NCBI GenBank assembly: GCA_963808135.1
Contig: CAWEFA010000041.1
Span: forward strand, 1-27,402
DNA from: CAWEFA01 sp963808135
Lineage (GTDB): Bacteria; Bacteroidota; Bacteroidia; Bacteroidales; DTGW01
Length of the DNA stretch: 27,402 nucleotides
Reading direction: 5' to 3'
The stretch's first letter is position 1; the number at the start of each line of letters is the position of its first letter. Below the pieces are notes generated by a model that was not told the DNA's origin, ran no database searches, and was given only the letters and a program-made list of their open reading frames with translations. This document shows positions 16,810 through 25,303 of this stretch, one piece after another. Both the position numbers and the translations under genes were made by a program.

Positions 16810-19800
16810 TTAGTTGGTTATTTTAAAAAGATGTTTATTCAAAATTGAAAGTAAAGCATCGGGAACAATGGGCTTGCTAATATAATCGTCGCAGCCGGCA
16901 TTTAAGGCTTTTTGTTTTTCGTTTTGAGATGCATATGCAGTTTGGGCAATAATTTTTATATATGGTTTCTGCTGTTTTATCTGGCGTGTGGCTTCATATC
17001 CATCAATATCAGGCAAGCGTATGTCCATTAATACAATATCAAAGTTTTTTGCCAATGATAATTGAACGGCCTCTTCGCCAAAATCAGTTTGGGAAATTAT
17101 CATTCCTGTTTCGGATAAAAGCTCCTTTATAAATTCGGTATTGTATAAGTCGTCCTCAACTATAAGAATGGTTTTGCCATAGAAATAATATTCCTGAAAA
17201 ACACTGATAATGTTTTCTTCCTGGTGCGTTCCCTGTGATTTAATATAAGGCAATGAAAAATAAAAGGTGCTTCCTTTATTTAGTTCCGATTCGAGCCAAA
17301 CTTCGCCGCCTAACAAGTTTACAAGTCCTTTTACTATGGAAAGGCCTAAGCCGGTGCCAACATTTAAATGGCTATTATTGCCATCCAACTGTATGAAACG
17401 TTCGAATATTTCATTTTGTTTATCGGCCGGGACACCAATGCCTGTATCGGATACAAAAAAGATAAGCATATTGCCATCATTTAGTTTGCAGCCTGCTTTT
17501 ACTTCGCCATTGTCTGTATATTTAATGGCGTTGGTTATCAAATTAATAAGTATTTGTTTCAATTTGCCCTTGTCTGTAATAATAGCATTTTCTGATGCTT
17601 CTGATAAAACTTGTGTGCTAAGCTTAATCCTTTCTTTGTGGTTGCGTTTCTGAAAATCATTAAAAAAAACAGTCAGCTCGGCAAATAATTCACTCAAGTT
17701 ACATTCATTGGCATCAATAGGCAATTGGCCGGATTCTATCTTGGCAATATCGAGAAGGTCATTAATTATATCGAGAAGGTCCTTGCTGCGTTGTGAAATT
17801 AATTTTGTATAATGTTCGAGTTTTTGTTTATCGTTGAACTTTTTTGGAAGCAATGCACAGAAGCCCATAATGGCATTCATAGGGGTGCGTATCTCGTGGC
17901 TCATGTTCTGTAAGAAAGCTGTTTTGAGGCGGTCGCTTTCTTCGGCTTTTTCTTTGGAAACTTTAAGGTTCTCTATTAGTGTAATCCTTTCTGTAATTTT
18001 CCAAACATTGTCCATTAGCAAAGTTAACTGGCGGACATCAGAGTTGTCATAATCGCTTTCTTTGTTGGCAATGCCTGCAACAGCAACAATTTTTTTATCG
18101 AAAATAACAGGTATGGTTAAAAATTTGAACAACTGGACATGGCCTTCCGGCAGGCCTTTTTTATAAGGATTGTCAGCCTGATAATTATTGATAATAATTG
18201 GCTTTTTTTGACGTACTGTCTCGCCCCAGCAACCTGTTTTGTCTAAATCGTAAATTTTCGTAGGATTAGCAACCATGCATTCTTCCATAACTTCATGCGA
18301 CCAGGTGTTTAATGTAAACTGACGGGTAGTTTCGTTATAAAAATAAATATAACCTATTTTGCTATTAGTAAGTTTAACGGCTTCTTTCAAGCGCAAAATC
18401 CAGCAATTCCTGGATTGAGTTTGTTTGATATAATGAAATCCGCAGCAGGCTTTCTAAACGCTCGTTGTTTAGCTCTGTTTCTTCTTTTTGTTTCCTAAGC
18501 CTGTTTTCGCTTTTTTCGGCTTTTTCTTTGGCCTGGATAAGCGCTATTTCCATTTGTTTGCGCTCGGTAATATCCTGCTTATACCATAAGTCCTGACTGT
18601 GCGGCCACGTTTATTTTTCTCGATACGGATATTGACGCTGATATATTTTAACTCGCCATCAGCGCACACAATGCGATGGTCAAGCTGGGAATAGTAATCG
18701 GGGTCGGTTGTTTCCAAAGCTTTCCGGATTTCAACGGCAACAACAGGCCTGTCGTCGGGGTGTACAAACTTTTCAGCATATTGTGCTGACGACATGACAT
18801 ATCCACCTTCCAACCCGGCTGTTGTGTTAAATAGCAGGTAGAATTCATCATTAAACGTGAACTGGTCTTTGGCAACATCGTAAAGCCAACTGCCCAGTTT
18901 GGCTATCATTATTGCAACAGAAAGATTGAGTTCACTTTTCCTCAATTCTTCTTCAATCCGTTTACGTTCTGTAATGTCCTGGTTGGTGCCTTTTAATCCT
19001 GTTACTTTACCGGCGCTGTCATAAACCGGCAAAGCTAAAGTAGCAATTGTCCTTTCTTTTCCATCGGGCCGGCGGATATTAAATTCTAAATTATACGATA
19101 TGCCTTTTTCCAATGCCTCTTTCACAGTTGTATTAAAAATGTCCCAGTCATCGGGGCGAATATATTTTTTAAGTTCAATATATTCAGGTGAACCCAATGT
19201 TTTATCCAAACCCCAAATATGAAACATCTCATCGGACCATTTTGTTTGCTGTGTAACCGGGTCGAATGCCCAGCTTCCAATATGGGCGATTCTCTGGGCT
19301 TCCAGCAACTCAAGCTCGCTTTCCCTGAGTTCAGTTTCCATTTTCTTACGTTCGGTAATGTCTATAATAGAGCCTTCCATGATTTCTTCATCCGGGTACA
19401 ACCTTACAGAAGCGATGCAGTTTTTAGCTTTGCCCTGTTTGGTCAACATTTGGCATTCAAAATCTATAACTTTTCCGTCCCTTTTCAGGATTTTTACCAA
19501 TTCGTCCCTTTCAAGGGGATCAGCCCAATGGATGAGCGTAGTTTTGCCCAGCATTTCTTCACGCGACCGTTCAAAGATTTTAAGATAATGATCATTGAAG
19601 TCGATAATTTCCGAACCGTCAAGCTTTGTCCTGAACATGCCTACCTGAATATTATTAAAAAGGCCCCGGTATTTTTCTTCACTTCTCATGAGCGCTTCCA
19701 TTGCCTGGCGCCTTGATAAGGCAATAGCCAGGGTGTCGGCAATTCTTTCGAGTTTTGAAATCAGGGTGGCCGGAAAAAAGTTTGTATGGCGATCATTGAA

Positions 19801-21267
19801 CTGCAATAAACCGAAAACTTCATTTTCACTGCGCAAAGGGATGAGCACAACCGATTCGTATCCTTCGCTGTTGCAGAGGTTGCGTGTGCGCGCCTGGCGG
19901 TCTGCTTCGGTAGTGCTGGCTAGCAGGGCGGTGGTGTTATTCGAGCAGAAGCTGCCATGCGCTGTAAAGAATGGCTTCGTGGGATCGAAACGGCTACAAA
20001 GGATATTGCCGCACATACACTCGAGAACGGGGTTGCCTGTCCCATCGCGTAAAATTTTTCCATCAGGGCCGTAAGCGCAGAGGTGTTTTTCTTTTTCCAC
20101 AAAGGTTGACGGGAAGCCGCGTGTTTCGTAGTATGGATAGTCATTGCCATCTTTCAGGCGGATACCTACCGCTTCACTACCTATCCAGCCTTGAAGAGAA
20201 TCGGTAATTGCCGAAATTCGTTTATGAAAATCATTCTGCGTGTTTACCAGCGTAATCAGGCGTGATGTTTCTTCACGCTCATCATCCTGGGATTTGCGTT
20301 CGGTAACATCTTTGGCCATAGTGATAACTGCCCGGCGGCCATCCTGAAGTTTCCCGAATGAAGCGGAACTAAAATCCCATACGCGTTTCGAACCATCATT
20401 GCAAATAATCGCGTATTCACCTTCCGCTTTTCTTTCATTAAGGCTGTAAAGGGCCTCGATTACTTTTTTAACCTCATTTTTACGGGTATTATATGCGCGT
20501 TCAGTCCATTTTTCAATAGTAGGGATATCGTCCAATGTATAACCGGATATGTCGGTCCAGCTCTGGCTGATTGCTATAACTTCCCCATCTTCGGCATGGA
20601 TCATAATTGGGTATGGCGCGTTGTATACGGCAAAACGAAATTTCTCTTCATTTTCGATAATGCCTTTTATTATTGGGTTGGATATTTTAACAAAAAGAAA
20701 AATGCTCAGCAATATCAATAAAATGGAAATAAATATGGCAATAAATACTGCCTCGTAATATGGCTTGTAAACCTCGGAAGTTGGAATTTTGGCTACAATG
20801 CCCCATTTAAGGACAGGCACATAGGTGTATGCCGCCATCACTTTCTCGCCTTTATAGTCGTTGGTAATTATAAAGCCTGTTTTACCCTGATTGGCCAGGT
20901 TTATAGGCAACCCTTTTATTTTGGCCTTGCTAAAGCCATGAATAGATTTTCCGAAAGCCGGGAACAGGAAAATAACGCTATCCCCTTTTTGGTAGGCAAT
21001 TACAAATTCGCCGGTTTTTCCGATGCCGTAATGCTTATCCCGCAATATTTTTATCATCCGGATTATTTCAGCATCGCTTTTGCCTTCTTCATGCATTACG
21101 GTAACCAATGCCTTTTGCCGTTCAACTAAATCAACCATTGATGTTTTAATCAAAGTGATGGATTTATTATAGATAACCAATATTGTAACCCCTGTAATAA
21201 TAAGATTGGAAACAATCAATAAAATTACAAGGAAAAATAAACGACGGTTTAAAAATACCCGGTGCAT
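16810..21267 (-). CDS. Large PAS/GAF hybrid sensor histidine kinase, two frame breaks
   Basis: This membrane sensor kinase spans about 1485 residues once corrected. From ATG 21267: membrane helix 9-33, periplasmic Cache-like sensor (about 35-170), helix 172-195, PAS (about 205-325), a Cys-rich GAF (about 335-520), then three PAS domains (about 525-640, 655-770, 780-895). Next comes a coiled coil (ITERKQMEIALIQAKEK), then a second GAF (KTGCWGETVRQKKPIIINNY), HisKA with the phosphorylated His in NMSHEIRTPMNAIMGF, a HATPase (NLITNAIKY, DTGIGVP, GTGLGLSIV) and a receiver with Asp in VLMDIRLPD. Two breaks divide it: near 18576-18583 a base is missing, and at 18388 there is an extra one. Between them the third frame supplies exactly the expected linker, so this is one gene rather than two. 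A candidate promoter lies at 21313-21343. The ligand cannot be named. Confidence 0.87.
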
Positions 21268-21312
21268 TTTATTTACATATTAGAAAAATCTAATTGCCGA
21301 TATAAATCCTAT

Positions 21313-21343
21313 TAAAGTTACTCAATAATTATTTTTAAATCAA
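21313..21343 (-). promoter_or_regulatory. Candidate Bacteroidota-type promoter of the hybrid kinase
   Basis: On the minus strand TTG is followed after 20 bases by TAACTTTA, seven of eight matches to the TAnnTTTG -7 element and at the spacing expected for the primary sigma factor of this phylum. It ends 45 bases before the ATG. The match is modest in an AT-rich region. Confidence 0.3.
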
Positions 21344-21415
21344 TGTAAATTTCAGAAATATATTCACAAAAAAGTTGGGGCTAAGCATTTGAATTTATGC
21401 TTATTAAGCCCTTCT

Positions 21416-21442
21416 AAAGCGCAAGCCTTTGACTTGCGCTTT
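21416..21442 (-). terminator. Perfect 10-bp hairpin, possible terminator or palindromic repeat
   Basis: AAAGCGCAAG and CTTGCGCTTT form a perfect 10-base stem with a 7-base loop. It lies downstream of the outer-membrane gene (transcribed leftwards) and could end that transcript, although no T-run follows in that direction. A related palindrome with the same loop length is at 23711-23731, so it may instead be a dispersed REP-like element. Confidence 0.5.
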
Positions 21443-21463
21443 ATTTGAAATATTTTAATCGGG

Positions 21464-21624
21464 AGGCTGTCTAAAAAGTCTTTGTGGAGCTTTGGGTTTA
21501 CTTTGCGAGGCTTTGCGTAATAATTATAAATAGCTGTTACACTAAGTTACACAAAGTAGACGCAAAGTTACCCAAAGAATAAATTATTATTTTTAGCATA
21601 TATTATTACTTTTTAGACAGCCTC
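21464..21624. mobile_element. MITE-like inverted-repeat element
   Basis: This 161-base element has perfect 17-base terminal inverted repeats, GAGGCTGTCTAAAAAGT at 21464-21480 and its reverse complement at 21608-21624. Inside are a second, nearly perfect inverted pair (CTTTGGGTTTACTTTGCG at 21490-21507 with 21561-21577) and several TTACACAAAG-like motifs. It encodes nothing, so it would need a transposase in trans. I see no clear target-site duplication next to it. It fills much of the 384-base gap between the hybrid kinase and the outer-membrane gene. Confidence 0.55.
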
Positions 21625-21651
21625 ATTCAAGGGAAATATAGCTGACAGTTT

Positions 21652-22401
21652 CTAAAAATTAATATCCAACTGTGTTGTAAAGCTGTTTGCATTAAAATCA
21701 TTTGTATTATAGGTTACTTTTTTATTGTTCCATACATCGTAGGCGAGAATAACCGATACGTTTTTTGCGAAAGCCCAGGAGAAGCCAAAGCTTGTTCCGC
21801 CAAGAAAACTTTTGCCTCCCTGATAATCTATTGCAAACCAAAGTTTTTCGGAAATTTCCGTCATTGTCCTGTCCCATGACAATAAGAGGCCGCTGTTGGC
21901 TTTGTTATTAGTTTCATCCAAAAGGATTTTTTTATTTCCCGTATAATAGCCTGCCGATATTCGGCCAATGAATGGAATAGTCTTTGCAATAATGCCGTAC
22001 ATTAAATTATAATTTGTCAGGTCTTTTTGCAGGCCAACATTGTAAGCGCCAAAAGCAATAGCTGGACAAAATTTGAATAATGAGTCCTCACCTGTTCCAA
22101 ATTTAAGGTTAAAATAAAATGGATGTTTGTCGTAGTTGGCATCGCCCATTGACAGGTAATCAATTCCAAATTCACCCTGCAATTTATTAAATGGCAAGAA
22201 ACCTATCTCCGGCCCTAAGTCATAAATTCCGGCGCCACGAAACCCTTTAATGTTTTCAGTTCTGATGTAGTTGTCGATTCCCAGGTGAAAAGTTTTAAAA
22301 CCCTGTATATCCGTCGAAGGAATCCAAATTTGAGTTGAAGGGGTGGCTTTTGCCAGGCTGACCGATAATGTTAAACCCATTGTAGTAGCCAGGGCAACCA
22401 T
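21652..22401 (-). CDS. Outer-membrane beta-barrel protein, 5' end displaced by IS1
   Basis: This 249-residue protein has the look of an outer-membrane barrel: amphipathic alternating strands, many Gly, Tyr and Phe residues, and a C-terminal Phe (TTQLDINF) as used for BAM recognition. No named family is recognised. The present start MVALATTMGLTLSVSLAKA is only the hydrophobic core of a signal peptide, lacking the basic n-region. That missing part lies beyond the IS1 copy: joining 23186-23164 to 22405 restores MKTTKKTLTMVALATTMG in frame, giving a 258-residue precursor. The gene is therefore interrupted after codon 7. It may still be made from the internal ATG if the IS supplies a promoter, but export would be weakened. 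No frame break occurs in the remaining body, so the insertion may be recent. Confidence 0.7.
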   Translation of the reverse strand: MVALATTMGLTLSVSLAKATPSTQIWIPSTDIQGFKTFHLGIDNYIRTENIKGFRGAGIYDLGPEIGFLPFNKLQGEFGIDYLSMGDANYDKHPFYFNLKFGTGEDSLFKFCPAIAFGAYNVGLQKDLTNYNLMYGIIAKTIPFIGRISAGYYTGNKKILLDETNNKANSGLLLSWDRTMTEISEKLWFAIDYQGGKSFLGGTSFGFSWAFAKNVSVILAYDVWNNKKVTYNTNDFNANSFTTQLDINF

Positions 22402-22405
22402 AGTT

Positions 22406-22413
22406 AAAGTTTT
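22406..22413. repeat. Target-site duplication, left copy
   Basis: AAAGTTTT directly abuts the left end of the IS1-family element and is identical to the right copy at 23164-23171. Eight bases is normal for the family. Confidence 0.8.
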
Positions 22414-23163
22414 GGCATTGTTAAAATAGTATAGCTAAGTTATTATTCCATTTAAACATTAACAATTTTATTGAATGAACCAACATGTGCTTTGCTTTAG
22501 TATAACATTTTGTTTTTCTTCTTAATCTTGCCAGGAAATGCCTGAAAAGACTATTATAGCCTTCTACTGTATAAGTTTCTGCTTTGGTTTGAACCAGTTG
22601 TTTTTCCGGCACAAATTCATTGTACGCTTTCCAATAGTCTGTACACACTATTCCTTTAGAACACCCTTCAATTTTATTCCAGAGCTTTTTTCCAGTTTCT
22701 GTTCCTCGTGTGCCAATTTCGCAATTGATAAACCTATGCCCATATCTATCAACAGCAATCCATATCCAACAGTAGTTTTTTTTGAACCAATATATGTATG
22801 CATCTCGTCCAGTTCAACTACTTCTATATCATCCGGGTTTCTGAATTCGTCTAACTTTTCCCCAAAGGACTTTATCCAATTGAATACAGCAACATGGCTC
22901 ACATTCAAATATCTTCCTATTGACCTAAAACCTAATCCCTCTAAATATAAAATCAAAGCATTTCTTTTTACGTCATTTGGCTTTCCTATTTGCTCAACAG
23001 TAAACCGGTGCTTACAATCTTTACATAGGTATCTTTGTTTTGATTTAACTATACCATCTTTACGAAAATTTTTACTTCGGCATTTTGGGCAGCTATCCAT
23101 ATTTATTTCATTGAGGTTTATAACTGCACAAATATATAAAAACTATACTTAATTAACAATACC
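22414..23163 (-). mobile_element. Complete IS1-family insertion sequence (750 bp)
   Basis: The element runs from GGCATTGTTAAAATAGTATA at the left end to the complement of GGTATTGTTAATTAAGTATA at the right; the ends agree over most of 20 bases and start with GG as IS1 ends do. It is flanked by the identical 8-base duplications AAAGTTTT. The length is close to the 768 bases of canonical IS1. It contains one transposase gene whose stop is only 7 bases from the left end. It is inserted in the signal-peptide codons of the outer-membrane gene, in the same orientation. Confidence 0.88.
22421..23100 (-). CDS. IS1-family transposase (InsAB-like), frame shift at A8
   Basis: This is a DDE transposase that catalyses movement of its own element. 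The N-terminal zinc finger (MDSCPKCRSK and YLCKDCKHRF) and helix-turn-helix (GRYLNVSHVAVFNWIKSF) correspond to InsA. The catalytic core corresponds to InsB: first Asp in VVELDEMHTY, second Asp in CTDYWKAYNEF, Glu in YTVEGYNS, and the family tail FRHFLARLRRKTKCYTKAKH. The first frame ends at 22648 and the second runs to 22421. They join at an A8 run (22776-22783) by a -1 shift, giving SKKNYCWIWIAVDRYGHRF and a fused protein of about 226 residues. This could be a programmed -1 slip at A AAA AAA, as IS1 uses at A-rich sites, or a missing base in the read; the position inside the catalytic core slightly favours error. If real, the short product would be a DNA-binding regulator. Confidence 0.85.
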
Positions 23164-23171
23164 AAAGTTTT
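23164..23171. repeat. Target-site duplication, right copy
   Basis: AAAGTTTT is the partner of 22406-22413. On the minus strand it spells the AAA ACT TT of codons 6-8 of the interrupted outer-membrane gene. Confidence 0.8.
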
Positions 23172-23186
23172 TTTTGTTGTTTTCAT
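23164..23186 (-). pseudogene. Severed first codons of the outer-membrane gene
   Basis: ATG at 23186 followed by MKTTKKT gives the basic n-region of a signal peptide, then the frame enters the IS1 element. It is continuous in frame with the body of the gene at 22405 once the element and one target duplication are removed. Confidence 0.7.
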
Positions 23187-23216
23187 GATTTTGATATTTA
23201 GTTTTTATTAATGACC

Positions 23217-23360
23217 TTTTAACTCCAACAAGTAACCTTAGTTCCTACAGGTTAACTTTTAATTTCAACAAGTAACATTTTAGCTTCTATAAGTTAACTT
23301 TTAACTTCTACAAACTGCCTTTTAATTTCCATGCGCTTGCTTTTAACCCTGTTAATGCCC
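23217..23360. repeat. Seven degenerate ~21-bp tandem repeats upstream of the outer-membrane gene
   Basis: Seven units of 19-22 bases follow one another, most beginning TTTTAA and continuing with a T/C-rich, ACAAGTAAC-like part (starts near 23217, 23238, 23257, 23279, 23299, 23320, 23341). Identity falls towards the right-hand end. The array begins 31 bases upstream of the original ATG at 23186, so it lies in the leader or promoter of the interrupted gene. There are no constant spacers, so it is not a CRISPR array. Confidence 0.6.
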
Positions 23361-23423
23361 TTTTTTATAGTTTTGTTCTCCGGCCTGTTTTTAAAAATTG
23401 AAAATTAAAATAAGTACGCAGGT

Positions 23424-23648
23424 TATAAATATTTGTTATTCGGAGGTTCTTCTGGTTCGTTTTTGTAAGTTCCGATTTTGCTTTTATTGCATTTCGGGCA
23501 TATTTCTGTAATGCCGGCGAATTGCTGATGGAACTTCCTGCCGCAATTCAGGCATTTCCAATCGAGACATCCTTTAAAGTCCTGGTATGTGCTTTCATTC
23601 GAACTTTGTGTTAAACTTGTTTAGCATGTGGGTTTCATAATCATTCAT
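23424..23648 (-). pseudogene. Small zinc-ribbon protein, two compensating frame breaks
   Basis: A short gene of about 74 codons can be assembled. ATG 23648 gives MNDYETHMLNKFNTK. A neighbouring frame then gives ESTYQDFKGCLDWKCLNC, GRKFHQQF and ITEICPKCNKSKIGTY, with a four-Cys zinc ribbon (CLNC, then CPKC 21 residues later). The first frame then resumes with EPEEPPNNKYL and a stop at 23424. The breaks fall near 23603 and at the A4 run near 23461. Start and stop are in the same frame, and the two single-base errors cancel, which supports one real gene. The family is not recognised; such proteins often act as small nucleic-acid-binding or folding accessories, but that is inference. It may instead be a decaying gene. 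Confidence 0.45.
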
Positions 23649-23710
23649 TTTTTATACTTCAATTGTTCATGGTGTCAGGTTTGTGCTATATTTAAAATAT
23701 TTAAATTGGG

Positions 23711-23731
23711 GCACAAGTTGTAAACTTGCGT
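23711..23731. repeat. Short palindrome related to 21416-21442
   Basis: GCACAAG, a 7-base loop and CTTGCGT form an imperfect 7-base stem with one mismatch. The arms and loop length resemble the GCGCAAG/CTTGCGC palindrome at 21418-21440. Confidence 0.4.
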
Positions 23732-23874
23732 TATACTATAATATATACTGACAACTCAGGCTGTTTTGTGTTTTCTCTTTTTTCGGCATTTTGTGTGTTT
23801 GTGCTTTAGCATTATTATACCATCAATGCGCCAAAGCGCCAAATTTCACTAAAATTATTAACCTGAACTGCCTT

Positions 23875-24041
23875 TTCCCCCTTTGAAAAGAGCCTGTCCC
23901 GCAAATAAGCGGGAGGGCTGGGGATTGAAACATAAAATTTTAATAATCAATCTCCCTACCCTCTTCCCCAAGAGGGAATTAGACAATGGCACAGATTAAC
24001 ATTTATTAAAACTTAACAGCCCTGCCTTTTCAAAGGGGGAA
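23875..24041. repeat. Inverted-repeat element with two internal hairpins
   Basis: TTCCCCCTTTGAAAAG at 23875-23890 is the exact reverse complement of 24026-24041. Between them lie a CCCGC/GCGGG hairpin (about 23898-23913) and a CCCTCTT/AAGAGGG hairpin (23959-23976). No reading frame is present. It could be a MITE or a REP-type cluster; the right arm overlaps the start of the dispersed 48-base repeat. Confidence 0.5.
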
Positions 24042-24086
24042 TTGCCGTCCGCAATATCCCAACCCTTAGTCCGCATGCTTAACAAA
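24039..24086. repeat. Dispersed 48-bp repeat, copy B
   Basis: This copy agrees with 16350-16397 in 39 of 48 positions without gaps, and directly follows the right arm of the inverted-repeat element. Confidence 0.55.
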
Positions 24087-24148
24087 TTCTGCCAGGCATT
24101 CAAAACCTAGCAGAATTATTAACCTCAAAAACTAACATTCATTTAAAA

Positions 24149-25303
24149 CTAAAATTTATCATACAGGTTATGATCCTCGTTATCTTCAAAATTTATAATA
24201 TTATTCCGGGCGATATTTTGTGAAGGTTCAGTATTTGAAAAATTCGGAACGTTTAAATGCGTATGCTTGGTTTTGACTTGCTGTACAATTACAGGTTTAA
24301 CCTGTTTATTACTTTGCTTGCGCATTGACGATAATTCATTTTCCTTATCGGTTTTATAAAATGCAATTATTTCCTGAAGTTTTTCTGCCTGACTTGCAAG
24401 TTCTTCTGCACTCGACGACATTTCTTCGGCAGCGGAGGCATTCTTTTGGGTTATAGCATTTAATTGCATAATGGCATTATTTACTTGCTCGGCCCCAACA
24501 TTTTGTTCAATACTTGCAGAAGCAATTTCCTGAACCAAAACTGCGGTTTTTTGAATATCGGGCACAATTTTTTGTAAAAGTTTGCCGGATTCATCAGCCG
24601 TTTTTACACTCGATTTTGATAATTCATTAATTTCTTTTGCTGCAACCTGGCTGTTTTCAGCAAGTTTACGAACCTCGGCGGCAACAACTGCAAACCCTTT
24701 TCCCTGATCCCCTGCACGGGCGGCTTCTATTGCAGCGTTTATAGCCAACAAATCGGTTTTTTCGGCAATCTCCCCGACTACTGAAATTTTATCGGCAATT
24801 TTTTTCATGGCCTCAACAGTAATTGTAACCGATTTATTTCCTTCATTAATATCATTTGAAGCCTGCAATGCTATTTTTTCTGTTTGCTTTGCATTGTCTG
24901 TATTTTGGTTAATGTTGGAAACCATCTCCTCCATTGACGAAGAAACTTCTTCGGTTGATGAAGCCTGCTCGGTAGAACCTTCCGATATTTGAACGGCAAC
25001 ATTTTGAAGCGCCTGGCTGGCATCTACAATATTTTCTATTGCTGTTTTAAATTCGCTAATCATATAGGAGTTGGCTTTAACCATTTCATCCATGGCTGCC
25101 ATTAATTCATCATTTTCGGAACGTTTGACAAGGGTAACTGTTAAATCGCCTTTGGCAACAGCTTTTGTTTTTTCTATAATTTCTTTTGTAGAAGCAATAA
25201 GGCTGTTCAAATTGTTTTTAATCAAATTAAAATCGCCATTATAATTATCTTTTATAATCGGCGGCATAATTCCTTTCGATAAATTGTCAACATATTCGGC
25301 GCC
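24149..25303 (-). CDS. Methyl-accepting chemotaxis protein, 5'-truncated
   Basis: This is the cytoplasmic half of a chemotaxis receptor, which passes ligand signals to CheA/CheW. Visible parts from the join: a HAMP-like segment (EYVDNLSKGIMPPIIKDNYN), a second linker helix pair (KAVAKGDLTVTLVKRSENDE), then a long coiled-coil signalling domain with the hairpin tip EKTDLLAINAAIEAARAGD, GFAVVAAEVRKLAENS, and methylation-type Glu/Gln/Ser clusters (EQASSTEEVSSSMEEMV and SAAEEMSSSAEELASQ). A variable tail ends EDHNLYDKF. The sensor and membrane helices are missing at the join with the GC-rich segment, so the apparent N-terminal 50 residues rich in Pro, Trp and Arg are not part of this protein. Ligand unknown. 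No che genes adjoin it in the window. Confidence 0.88.
   Translation of the reverse strand, partial: GAEYVDNLSKGIMPPIIKDNYNGDFNLIKNNLNSLIASTKEIIEKTKAVAKGDLTVTLVKRSENDELMAAMDEMVKANSYMISEFKTAIENIVDASQALQNVAVQISEGSTEQASSTEEVSSSMEEMVSNINQNTDNAKQTEKIALQASNDINEGNKSVTITVEAMKKIADKISVVGEIAEKTDLLAINAAIEAARAGDQGKGFAVVAAEVRKLAENSQVAAKEINELSKSSVKTADESGKLLQKIVPDIQKTAVLVQEIASASIEQNVGAEQVNNAIMQLNAITQKNASAAEEMSSSAEELASQAEKLQEIIAFYKTDKENELSSMRKQSNKQVKPVIVQQVKTKHTHLNVPNFSNTEPSQNIARNNIINFEDNEDHNLYDKF

Larger units (their letters stand above)
23649..24148. other. 500-base repeat-bearing intergenic region
   Basis: I find no gene here. The stretch holds a palindrome at 23711-23731, a 167-base inverted-repeat element (23875-24041), a copy of the dispersed 48-base repeat (24039-24086) and several C/G-rich runs unlike the rest of the core. 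Confidence 0.6.

Noticed and set aside
23217..23360. CRISPR array
   Set aside because: Units are contiguous and degenerate, with no constant repeats separating unique spacers and no cas genes.
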